The position numbers were made by a program, and so were the translations under genes. 10,206 nt of DNA from Casp-Chloro-G3 sp002816715 (GTDB lineage: Bacteria; Chloroflexota; Dehalococcoidia; Lucifugimonadales; UBA3495): the NCBI GenBank assembly GCA_027623815.1, contig JAQBUV010000078.1, positions 1 to 10,206 of the forward strand, written 5' to 3'. Below are positions 1 to 5,273 of this stretch, one piece after another (the first letter of the stretch is position 1; each line of letters opens with the position of its first letter). The notes beneath the pieces are model-generated. The model was not told where the DNA came from. It saw only the letters and a program-made list of their open reading frames with translations, and did no database searches.

Positions 1-24
1 TGATGCCTAAGTACCGTTGGCATT

Positions 25-55
25 TTTACTCTTGGAAGCCTTTACTCTTGAAGCC
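25..55. repeat. Short imperfect tandem duplication (16 + 15 bp)
   Basis: TTTACTCTTGGAAGCC (25-40) is followed directly by TTTACTCTTGAAGCC (41-55), the same unit less one G. On the minus strand it falls in a short open stretch (94 down to the TAA at 26-28) ending in GFKSKGFQE, so the duplication repeats the final GF-x-x residues. That stretch has no start codon and is preceded by an in-frame TGA at 95-97, so I do not call it a gene. Slippage or a small local duplication in decaying DNA is the simplest explanation. Confidence 0.6.
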
Positions 56-109
56 AATGATGTCGATCACGGTCTGTATCCACTGCTCCGCTCGTCAGCA
101 TCCCCAACC

Positions 110-160
110 CTACTTAAACCTGGGCATCACCTCTTCGGCAAGCAGACGCATGGAGTTCAT
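110..160 (-). pseudogene. 3' remnant of an LLM-class flavin oxidoreductase gene
   Basis: Read on the minus strand, 160-113 encodes MNSMRLLAEEVMPRFK, followed by a TAG stop at 110-112. The intact flavin-dependent oxidoreductase at 7289-8437 ends in FAEEVMPAFSN, and the AEEVMP-x-F ending is typical of that family. Only about 16 codons look homologous; upstream of them the frame runs into a palindromic repeat (161-210) and then into the neighbouring gene in another frame. The likely history is that most of the gene was lost by deletion or rearrangement at the repeat. The match is short, so chance cannot be excluded. Confidence 0.45.
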
Positions 161-210
161 ATCATCCTGAGCCACTTCGGCAAGCTCAGGACAGGCTTGT
201 CGAAGGATAG
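161..210. repeat. Palindromic dispersed repeat, copy 1
   Basis: Two overlapping hairpins can form here. One pairs TCCTGAGC (165-172) with GCTCAGGA (184-191), 8 bp and perfect. The other pairs CTTCGGCAAGC (175-185) with GCTTGTCGAAG (195-205), 11 bp with one mismatch. The core TTCG-R-CAAGCTCAGGAC recurs at 3013-3029, so this is a REP-like family scattered through the genome. It lies 12-60 nt past the stop of the minus-strand gene ending at 222, so it may also end or stabilise that transcript. No clear T run follows it. Confidence 0.7.
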
Positions 211-221
211 TATCTAGCGGC

Positions 222-1262
222 CTAACCGCCCGGCGCGTCAATCTTCCGAGTGCGAATCTTGAAGCCGGTGGTATCGATGATGGCGCTGTAACGACCGCCG
301 GTGCCGCCGCCCAGGGTAATCAAAATCTCGTCCGGCTCACGGGAGCAGCGCAGCATCAGTTCATCGTCGCCGGGTTTTGCTGGCCCCATCTTGGCCCCCA
401 GGCGTATCAACTCGCCGCGAGAACGGGCGGTGTTCTCGATCAGAAATTCTTGGATGTCCTGCCGTGACCAGCCGTCTTGGCTCAACGCCAGCGCGTGCTC
501 AGGCCCAAAGACAATGACCCACTCGGCCGGGAAGCGGTGGGATAGGGCGGTGGACTTGATGGTGTCGGCCATCGACAGCAGGATGTCCTTGCCGGTGTGG
601 CTGTAACGGTTATTGAGCGTGATGGCGTTGTAGGCTACCGCGGTGGTGACGCAGCTATCCTCTGGCTGGAAACCCCGGCTGACGTGCAACGGCCCCCAGG
701 GGGAGTCTTCCTCGTTGTCGCCGATGCAAAAAGTGTACTTGGTGGGATTGCCCAGGGTGCCTCGATCCAGGGTGCCCGGCCAGGCGTCAAAGCCGTTCAT
801 GAAGCAGAGGCGCACCGCCCGACCCAGGCAGGCGTTGGCCCGAAACCCAGGCCCGAACAAGCCATCTTTGGAATTGATGCCAATCTGGTTGCGAATGGGG
901 CCGTTGACGATCATCAGGATGCTGGGGGAACTGGTGGATGCGGCGGCCATGTTAACAAAGTTCTTCTCTTCGTCCAGGGTGCGCAGGCTGGTGACCAGCA
1001 CCGGGAAATACTCAGGCAGACAGCCCGCCATCACCGCGTTGGCGGCGGCGTTCTCCGAGGTCAGCACCCGGCGGCGCATCTCCAGTGAAAGCAACTCCTC
1101 CTCGCCGGTCATGCCCGCGTAGGCCAGCATCTCCCGCACCTTGTATTCCTCCGGCGGCACCACCGGCAGGCCGTCGCTCCAGCCCATGCGGTAGCATTCC
1201 TCAATGGCCTCAATGGTGTCGCTGGTCTCCACAATTTTTGAGCGTTGTGGGCTGGTGGTCAT
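222..1262 (-). CDS. Conserved protein of unknown function (GWSDGLPVVPP family)
   Basis: 346 residues. I recognise the conserved pattern but know of no proven activity. Visible landmarks, in order: GWSDGLPVVPP (27-37), AGCLPEYFPVLV (79-90), IVNGPIRNQIGIN (118-130), FGPGFRANACLGRAVRL (136-152), SPWGPLHVSRGF (187-198) and a glycine-rich ITLGGGTGGRYSAII segment (315-329). Proteins with these blocks occur in Proteobacteria and Chloroflexota catabolic loci and are sometimes annotated near UGSC (seleno)proteins; that link is from memory. No signal peptide or membrane helix is seen, so it is probably cytoplasmic. The ATG start is set by GGAGG seven bases upstream. It lies 37 bp downstream of the hydroxyacid dehydrogenase gene, same strand, and is probably co-transcribed with it, so a role in metabolising that enzyme's substrate or product is plausible. 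Gene call is firm; function unknown. Confidence 0.88.
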   Translation of the reverse strand: MTTSPQRSKIVETSDTIEAIEECYRMGWSDGLPVVPPEEYKVREMLAYAGMTGEEELLSLEMRRRVLTSENAAANAVMAGCLPEYFPVLVTSLRTLDEEKNFVNMAAASTSSPSILMIVNGPIRNQIGINSKDGLFGPGFRANACLGRAVRLCFMNGFDAWPGTLDRGTLGNPTKYTFCIGDNEEDSPWGPLHVSRGFQPEDSCVTTAVAYNAITLNNRYSHTGKDILLSMADTIKSTALSHRFPAEWVIVFGPEHALALSQDGWSRQDIQEFLIENTARSRGELIRLGAKMGPAKPGDDELMLRCSREPDEILITLGGGTGGRYSAIIDTTGFKIRTRKIDAPGG

Positions 1263-1299
1263 GGGTTTGCCTCCGAAGTTAATTAAAGTCCCTTACTCT

Positions 1300-2196
1300 C
1301 TAAACATCCAACAGCCTTAGCTGCACTCCGGACTTCTCCTCCTGAATCTTGGACACGGCGTCGGAGTCCTCTGGGCCCCAGCCCCGGAACATGGCCTCTA
1401 CGTGCCGTTGGTCAACCAGGTTGGAGAGTTCCATTGGGATGCCGTACTCGCGGCCCAGGTCGGTGGCCAGCCGCACATCCTTGGCGGCCAGCGCAGTGGC
1501 AAAGCCCGGCTCAAAGTTGCCTTTGAACAGGTAGCGGGGGAATTTCTCGGTCAAGCGCCTGTTGCCGCCGGAACTGTTGGCGATAACGTCGGCCAGCGTG
1601 GCCAGGTCAACCCCTGCTTTGACGCCCAGGGTCAGAGCTTCGGTCATCAGCACGCCGATGCCCATGCTCAGCAGGTTGTTGCAAATTTTGCAGACCATCC
1701 CGTTGCCGATCGGCCCGCAGTAGACCACGTGACTGCCGATGGCGTCCAGGGTGGGTTTCATCCGGTCGTAGACGGCCTTGTCGCCGCCGACCATCACCGC
1801 CAGAGTTGCCGCTGCCGCGCCGTAAACGCCGCCGGAAACCGGCGCGTCCAGGACGGTGACACCCCGCTCGGCACATACATCATGGATGCGCCGAATGGCC
1901 GTCGGCGAGTTGGTGGACAGGTCCATGTATACCGTACCCTGGGTGGCTCCTTCCATGATGCCGTTCTCGCCCAGCACCACGGCCTCTACATCGCGGGGCA
2001 CCGGCAGCGATGTGAAGACCACGTCACTGCCCGCCACCACGTCCTTGGGCGCATCGACCCAGTTGGCGCCCATTTCCAGCAGGTTGGTGGCCGCTTCCCG
2101 GCGCAGGTCGTGGACGGTAAGCTGATGCCCGGCCTTGACCAGGTTGGAGGCCATTGGGTTGCCCATATTCCCCAGTCCGACAAATCCGACTTTCAT
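1300..2196 (-). CDS. 3-hydroxyisobutyrate dehydrogenase-family NAD(P)-dependent oxidoreductase
   Basis: 298 residues, the usual length for beta-hydroxyacid dehydrogenases, which oxidise 3-hydroxy acids (3-hydroxyisobutyrate, tartronate semialdehyde and relatives) with NAD(P). The N-terminal Rossmann motif GLGNMG is at 7-12, and Asp30 at the end of strand 2 suggests NAD rather than NADP. The substrate-binding motif DAPVSGG is at 117-123. The catalytic Lys170 sits in GNGMVCKICNNLL with Asn173/174, and the conserved KD pair is at 239-240. All key residues are present, so it should be active. Start: ATG at 2194-2196 with GAGGAGG seven bases upstream. It is first in an operon with the gene at 222-1262; a TATAAT box lies about 50 bp upstream. 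Exact substrate cannot be read from sequence. Glyoxylate reductase or 2-hydroxy-3-oxopropionate reductase are alternatives. Confidence 0.92.
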   Translation of the reverse strand: MKVGFVGLGNMGNPMASNLVKAGHQLTVHDLRREAATNLLEMGANWVDAPKDVVAGSDVVFTSLPVPRDVEAVVLGENGIMEGATQGTVYMDLSTNSPTAIRRIHDVCAERGVTVLDAPVSGGVYGAAAATLAVMVGGDKAVYDRMKPTLDAIGSHVVYCGPIGNGMVCKICNNLLSMGIGVLMTEALTLGVKAGVDLATLADVIANSSGGNRRLTEKFPRYLFKGNFEPGFATALAAKDVRLATDLGREYGIPMELSNLVDQRHVEAMFRGWGPEDSDAVSKIQEEKSGVQLRLLDV

Positions 2197-2246
2197 GTTG
2201 ATTCCTCCTCAAGCATTTGGTTCTAGTATCGGGTTCAATGTCCGGC

Positions 2247-2275
2247 ATTATAGCATTGGCGTGGATACGGGGCCA
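2247..2275 (-). promoter_or_regulatory. Sigma70-type promoter for the dehydrogenase operon
   Basis: On the minus strand a perfect TATAAT (2252 to 2247) is preceded by TG-C, giving an extended -10. The -35 hexamer at 17-bp spacing is TGGCCC (2275 to 2270), only 3 of 6 matches, which an extended -10 can tolerate. Predicted transcription start is near 2240, giving a leader of about 43 nt to the ATG at 2196. Confidence 0.55.
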
Positions 2276-2300
2276 TGTGTGGGTCAGGGCCTGATATCTG

Positions 2301-2440
2301 CCCCCCTCTCCCTGGATGGGAGAAGGCTGGGATGAGGGTGATACCCCTCACCTCAATCCTCTCCCACATGGGGAGAGGATGCCGTTCGCTAAAACTGTCG
2401 TTTGATAAGAGGAGCGGCGCAGGGGATGAGGGGATACAGC
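2301..2440 (+). repeat. Dispersed CTCTCCC-type repeat, copy A
   Basis: This fills most of the 344-bp divergent gap 2197-2540. It contains CTCTCCC-TGGAT-GGGAGA, then a perfect 9-bp hairpin TCCTCTCCC (2357-2365) / GGGAGAGGA (2371-2379) with a 5-nt loop, then a tail beginning GATGCCGTTCGCT. Minus-strand sequence around 8630-8532 matches the second part: GGGGAGAGG-R-TGCCG-Y-TC followed by TAAA and TGTCGT. Same family, inverted orientation. Short open frames over both copies give similar peptides (GRGCRSL), a by-product of the repeat and not a gene. Confidence 0.7.
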
Positions 2441-2472
2441 CGTCCGTGCATGCTTTTCCAGCGCAAAAAGGT

Positions 2473-2478
2473 TACAAT
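2473..2478 (+). promoter_or_regulatory. Candidate -10 box for the carboxymuconolactone decarboxylase-like gene
   Basis: TACAAT, 5 of 6 matches to TATAAT, 62 bp before the ATG at 2541. No convincing -35 is seen at 16-18 bp spacing. The same hexamer occurs upstream of two other genes (4147-4152 and, minus strand, 8470-8465), which slightly favours it being real. Confidence 0.35.
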
Positions 2479-2540
2479 CTTCGCACTCGCCCTTGAAGCA
2501 AAAGGGGCAGGCGGGGCAACCAGCCAATTGGAGCAGAAAT

Positions 2541-2921
2541 ATGTCATCAGACGAGACTCAAGCGTTCCTGGAACAAACTTCCCAGGGTCGGGGCTACACC
2601 CTGGAGATGCACCGAATTATGGCGTCGGCCGACCTGGAGTGGGCCAAGAAGTACAACGCTTTCATCGAGGCGACTTACACCGGCCAGCGCACGCTGGACC
2701 GCAAGACCAAGGAGTTGCTGCAGATTGTGGTAGAAGCGGCGCTGCGGGCCGACGTGGAGCAGATTCAGGCCCACGTGCGGGTCGCCCTGCAAGAGGGAGC
2801 GACTCCCCAGGAGATTCTGGAGTCGTTGCAGGCGGTTATCGCGCCGATGGGGGCTTTGGCATTCCGGCGCGGGCTGCAAGCCTGGGCCGCCGAGACCGGG
2901 TTTGCAGTCCCTGAAGGTTAG
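2541..2921 (+). CDS. Carboxymuconolactone decarboxylase (CMD)/AhpD-fold family protein
   Basis: 126 residues from the ATG at 2541, which has GGAG seven bases upstream; a TTG at 2493 would add 16 residues but lacks such a site. The all-helical CMD pattern is clear: LDRKTKELLQIVVEAALRA (52-70), His78 within VEQIQAHVRVAL, and GATPQEILE (86-94), the usual end of the core. The AhpD redox CxxC is absent: the equivalent positions, 7 and 4 before His78, are Asp71 and Gln74, and the protein contains no cysteine. It is therefore unlikely to be a peroxidase of the AhpD type and closer to the gamma-carboxymuconolactone decarboxylase-like group, often found in catabolic clusters. It stands alone on the plus strand, divergent from the dehydrogenase operon and convergent with the hydrolase-family gene. 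Substrate unknown. Confidence 0.87.
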   Translation: MSSDETQAFLEQTSQGRGYTLEMHRIMASADLEWAKKYNAFIEATYTGQRTLDRKTKELLQIVVEAALRADVEQIQAHVRVALQEGATPQEILESLQAVIAPMGALAFRRGLQAWAAETGFAVPEG

Positions 2922-2934
2922 ACCAGAAGTAGCA

Positions 2935-2968
2935 AACCCGTTGGGGCAGTTAAATCCCCCAACGGGTT
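2935..2968. terminator. Hairpin between convergent genes, probable terminator
   Basis: AACCCGTTGGGG (2935-2946) pairs perfectly over 12 bp with CCCCAACGGGTT (2957-2968) around a 10-nt loop. It begins 13 bp after the stop at 2921 and lies between two convergent genes. Neither flank has a strong T run (plus side ACACAAAAC; minus side TTTGCTAC), so termination may be weak or the hairpin may protect transcript ends. Confidence 0.6.
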
Positions 2969-3012
2969 ACACAAAACTTGTCCCTAAACGCAAATTTGGC
3001 TCAGTTGTGTCC

Positions 3013-3065
3013 TTCGACAAGCTCAGGACGAGCCGATTCGGCCCGCTCATGGTGAGCTTGTCGAA
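3013..3065. repeat. Palindromic dispersed repeat, copy 2
   Basis: TTCGACAAGCTCA (3013-3025) and TGAGCTTGTCGAA (3053-3065) form a perfect 13-bp inverted repeat. A smaller palindrome, GCCGA-T-TCGGC (3032-3042), lies in the 27-nt loop. The left arm plus GGAC matches the core of the repeat at 161-210 except for one R position. It lies 51 bp past the stop of the minus-strand gene at 3117 and could act in 3' end formation. Confidence 0.72.
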
Positions 3066-3116
3066 CCATAAAGTCGTTCAGCCACCGATTTCTGGGGCCG
3101 TATCACCGACGCTAAG

Positions 3117-3902
3117 CTACTTTTCCCACTTGACCGGGTTCCGCAGCACGCCGATTCCATCGATTGCTATCTCGCAGACATCGCCGTCTTTCATGTTCTC
3201 CGGCGCGCCGTCGGTGCCCATCCACAGAACGTCGCCGGGATACAGAGTCATGTATTGGCTCATCCGGCTGATGAATTGGCGGACGCCGAAAATGGCCCCG
3301 GCCATACTGTACTTGCTGATGAACTTACCGTTCAGACTGATTGATACGTTGCAGTTCTCCGGGTCAACGCCTTCAGTCTCAATCCAGGGGCCCATCGGCT
3401 TGAATGTGTCGGTGTTCTTGGCCCGCCACAACGTCCGGTCGCCCCGCTGCCAGGTGCGCTCGCTAACGTCGTTGCCGATGGTATATCCCAGAACGTAGTC
3501 CAGAGCGTCGGCCTCAGAAACCTTCTTACATTTCTTGCCAATTACCGCCACCAGTTCGCCTTCATACTGGAACACTTCCGTCGCGTCCTTGGGCACCACA
3601 ATCGGGTCGTCGTGGGCCGCCAGCGCGTTGTTGGCCCGGTAACCCACGTCGGCGGCAGGCGGGAAGTTCGGCTCCTCGCCCCGCTTCAGGGCCATCTCGG
3701 TCACATGCTCACGGAAGTTGATGCCGGCGGCGTAAAAAGTGGGCGGAATCACCGGAACCAGCAATTTTACCGATGACAAGGGCTTGCTGTTAGAGGTTTT
3801 GGAGTAAGTGTCAAAGGGGCTACCCGACACTTCAATGACGTTGTCGCCTTCAATAATTCCGTAGGATGGGTGGTCTCCGTTCTGAAATCTACACCACTTC
3901 AT
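3117..3902 (-). CDS. Fumarylacetoacetate hydrolase (FAH) family protein
   Basis: 261 residues, typical for the single-domain FAH fold. The family is metal-dependent (Mg/Mn) and cleaves C-C bonds in or decarboxylates 2-oxo/1,3-dicarbonyl acids, as in fumarylpyruvate hydrolases, 2-oxohepta-3-ene-dioate isomerases and FAHD1-like oxaloacetate decarboxylases. Visible: lid motif NF-xx-H66-xx-E69 (62-69), metal ligands in YEGELVAVIGK (Glu114, Glu116), Asp145 in GNDVSERTWQ, Lys162 in RAKNTDTFKPMGPW, and GDVLWMGTDGAP (223-234) in place of the usual GTP-x-GV turn. All expected ligands are kept. ATG start supported by GAGGAG eight bases upstream. A promoter and a 20-bp palindrome lie just upstream; a MITE-like element follows within 100 bp. 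The neighbouring CMD-like gene also belongs to a family common in ring-cleavage pathways, so aromatic or dicarboxylic acid breakdown is a reasonable but unproven role. Confidence 0.92.
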   Translation of the reverse strand: MKWCRFQNGDHPSYGIIEGDNVIEVSGSPFDTYSKTSNSKPLSSVKLLVPVIPPTFYAAGINFREHVTEMALKRGEEPNFPPAADVGYRANNALAAHDDPIVVPKDATEVFQYEGELVAVIGKKCKKVSEADALDYVLGYTIGNDVSERTWQRGDRTLWRAKNTDTFKPMGPWIETEGVDPENCNVSISLNGKFISKYSMAGAIFGVRQFISRMSQYMTLYPGDVLWMGTDGAPENMKDGDVCEIAIDGIGVLRNPVKWEK

Positions 3903-3940
3903 TGTTGATGCTCCTCATATCTGGTTTGTATCTGGGGCTG

Positions 3941-3960
3941 GGTGCCCCAATTTTGGCACC
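3941..3960. promoter_or_regulatory. 20-bp palindrome, candidate operator of the FAH-family gene
   Basis: GGTGCCCCAATTTTGGCACC pairs at 8 of 10 positions (GGTGCC/GGCACC outer arms and AATT centre; two mismatched pairs). It covers the proposed -10 box (3950-3955), where a dimeric repressor would block transcription. A second, overlapping hairpin TGGGGC (3933-3938)/GCCCCA (3944-3949) also exists. No regulator gene is visible in the window, so binding is inferred only. Confidence 0.45.
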
Positions 3961-3978
3961 TGGCTGTCGGCTGGTCAA
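3950..3978 (-). promoter_or_regulatory. Sigma70-type promoter for the FAH-family gene
   Basis: On the minus strand, TTGACC (3978 to 3973; 5 of 6 matches) and CAAAAT (3955 to 3950; 4 of 6) are separated by exactly 17 bp. The predicted start near 3943 gives a leader of about 41 nt including the GAGGAG ribosome site. Confidence 0.5.
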
Positions 3979-3986
3979 GCTGGGCA

Positions 3987-4144
3987 TCTAAAGGTCAGCA
4001 ATTCTAATTATGGGGTTAATGTCGGTATTCACCCCGTCACGGCCCTCTTGTACAGATACGAGTGATGGGTTCAGAGGAGCGATTTTTGATTTTCTGCCGA
4101 TACGCGGGGTCGAATTGCCATAATTAGAATTGCTGTCTAAAGGT
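3987..4144. mobile_element. MITE-like non-autonomous element with 9-bp target duplication
   Basis: The element proper is 3996-4135 (140 bp). Its ends are perfect 18-bp terminal inverted repeats, CAGCAATTCTAATTATGG (3996-4013) and its exact complement (4118-4135). Immediately outside, TCTAAAGGT occurs at both 3987-3995 and 4136-4144, a perfect 9-bp direct repeat as expected of a target-site duplication. The 104-bp interior has no gene. The size, ends and duplication are those of a miniature inverted-repeat transposable element that a DDE transposase would move in trans. Duplications of about 9 bp are made by members of several families (for example IS1, IS4/Tn5, and IS903 of IS5); I cannot assign it. 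The perfect ends and duplication suggest a fairly recent insertion. No transposase gene lies in the window. Confidence 0.85.
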
Positions 4145-4146
4145 GG

Positions 4147-4152
4147 TACAAT
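4147..4152 (+). promoter_or_regulatory. Candidate -10 box of the SDR gene at 4195, abutting the insertion
   Basis: TACAAT (5 of 6 matches) lies 2 bp right of the target duplication. Predicted start is near 4159, giving a leader of about 36 nt. Because the insertion lies just upstream, any -35 contact now falls in the element's right terminal repeat (TTAGAA at 17 bp spacing, 3 of 6). Joining the flanks without the element also shows no good -35, so promoter strength is uncertain. Confidence 0.4.
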
Positions 4153-4194
4153 GGCACGAAATTTTCATGGATTCCCCGCCACAGGAGGAGCAAC

Positions 4195-4962
4195 ATGCGT
4201 TTAGCAGGCAAGACCGCGATGATTACCGGAGCCAGTCGTAACATTGGCAAAGAGGTCGCGCTGACCTTTGCCCGCGAAGGGGCCGACCTGGTACTGAACA
4301 CACGCAGCAGCCAGTCGGAGTTGGAGGCAGTTGCCGCTCAATGCCGGGAGTTGGGCGTGAAAACCCACGTCGCGATGGGCGACGTTACCGACCCAAACCG
4401 GGCGCAGCAAATGGTGCAGGAAGGCATCGACGTTCTAGGCAAGATCGACGTGCTGGTCAGCAACGTCGCCATTCGCCCCCACAAACCCATCCTGGAAGTG
4501 TCCAACGAAGAGTGGGAAACGGTGATGCGGACCAACCTGTTCCCGGCCTTTTACCTGATCAAAGCGGTGCTGCCGGGAATGATGGAGCGACGCGTTGGGA
4601 GCATCATTGCTCTGGGCGGACAGGCCGCCATCACCGGCCGTCCCGAGACTATCTCGGTGACCAGCGCCAAACACGGACTGCTGGGTATGCTGCGGGCGGT
4701 AGCCGCTGAGATGGCCCCCTATAATATTCGCGCCAACATGGTCAACCCCGGCTCTACCGATACCGAGCGCCGGAACCCGGAGTGGTACCCTGAGTTTCAG
4801 CAAGTAGATCGCGGTTCCGGCGACCACGTCAAGGGCCTCCCAATGGGACGTCAGGGGACGGTGCAAGACATCGCCAATGCTTGCCTGTTCTTTGCCTCCG
4901 ACGAGTCGGCCTACATCACCGGAGACCGGCTGAACGTGGTGGGCGGACGGTACATAGTTTAG
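4195..4962 (+). CDS. Short-chain dehydrogenase/reductase (SDR) with altered active site
   Basis: 255 residues, standard classical-SDR length, no signal or membrane segment. The cofactor loop TGASRNIG (11-18) has Asn16 where the second glycine is usual; the NNAG motif is replaced by SNVA (89-92); Asn114 of the tetrad is kept. An ungapped comparison with the SDR at 8666-9574 places Gly142 at the catalytic Ser and Val155 at the catalytic Tyr, while Lys159 is kept. Thus two of the four catalytic residues are missing. It may bind nucleotide but use other chemistry, act as a non-catalytic partner, or form a divergent subfamily. The C-terminal part (NPGSTDTERR, DESAYITGDRLNVVGG) is normal for SDRs, so the gene is not decayed. 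ATG start with AGGAGG six bases upstream. Divergent from the FAH-family gene across the MITE-like element. Confidence 0.9.
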   Translation: MRLAGKTAMITGASRNIGKEVALTFAREGADLVLNTRSSQSELEAVAAQCRELGVKTHVAMGDVTDPNRAQQMVQEGIDVLGKIDVLVSNVAIRPHKPILEVSNEEWETVMRTNLFPAFYLIKAVLPGMMERRVGSIIALGGQAAITGRPETISVTSAKHGLLGMLRAVAAEMAPYNIRANMVNPGSTDTERRNPEWYPEFQQVDRGSGDHVKGLPMGRQGTVQDIANACLFFASDESAYITGDRLNVVGGRYIV

Positions 4963-5273
4963 CAGCCAACTATACCGGGAAGGGACGCACGGCCATGCTC
5001 CCTTTGAGCTGCTAACGGTACTGGAGTATATCTGCAGAAGGGTGCTAAAGCCGGCCCTACTGCCAATACGTTTCTCCATATCCCAATGGACCAAACGCCG
5101 GAATAAACTCAGGCTTGCATCTGGGAGCAAAGCGCCTGATGAAATTCAGTGATTTTCTTTTCCCGGAGAGCCGCACTCCCGACAATGACTTCACCATCAT
5201 TGATGAGTCACTAAGATGACTCACTGCGAGAATCGGCAATTCGCGACCAGATTAGAGAATATCAATCCCCATT
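4963..5273. other. 311-bp gap between convergent genes; two hairpins
   Basis: No supported gene. A hairpin 18 nt past the SDR stop pairs AAGGGA-C-GCA (4980-4989) with TGC-TCCCTT (4996-5004) with one bulged C; followed only by TTG, it would be a weak terminator. A perfect 7-bp inverted repeat TGAGTCA (5204-5210)/TGACTCA (5217-5223) with a 6-nt spacer lies about 51 nt past the histidine kinase stop. A 60-codon minus-strand frame at 5057-5239 begins with TTG, lacks a clear ribosome site and resembles nothing I recognise. Confidence 0.45.

Noticed and set aside
17..217. 66-codon plus-strand open frame at the left edge
   Set aside because: It begins with a non-ATG codon, has no ribosome site, and overlaps the LLM remnant and the palindromic repeat; no protein-like pattern.
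597..1122. Long open frames antisense to the gene at 222-1262
   Set aside because: They are shadows of a well-supported gene in GC-rich coding DNA, with low-complexity composition and no start signals.
1402..2226. 274-codon open frame antisense to the hydroxyacid dehydrogenase
   Set aside because: The minus-strand product has all family motifs; the antisense frame has no recognisable domain and no ribosome site.
2493..2540. TTG start adding 16 residues to the CMD-like protein
   Set aside because: No ribosome site before it, whereas the ATG at 2541 has GGAG at good spacing and gives normal family length.
5057..5239. 60-codon minus-strand frame between the SDR and the kinase
   Set aside because: TTG start, no clear ribosome site, no recognised similarity; more likely spacer DNA.
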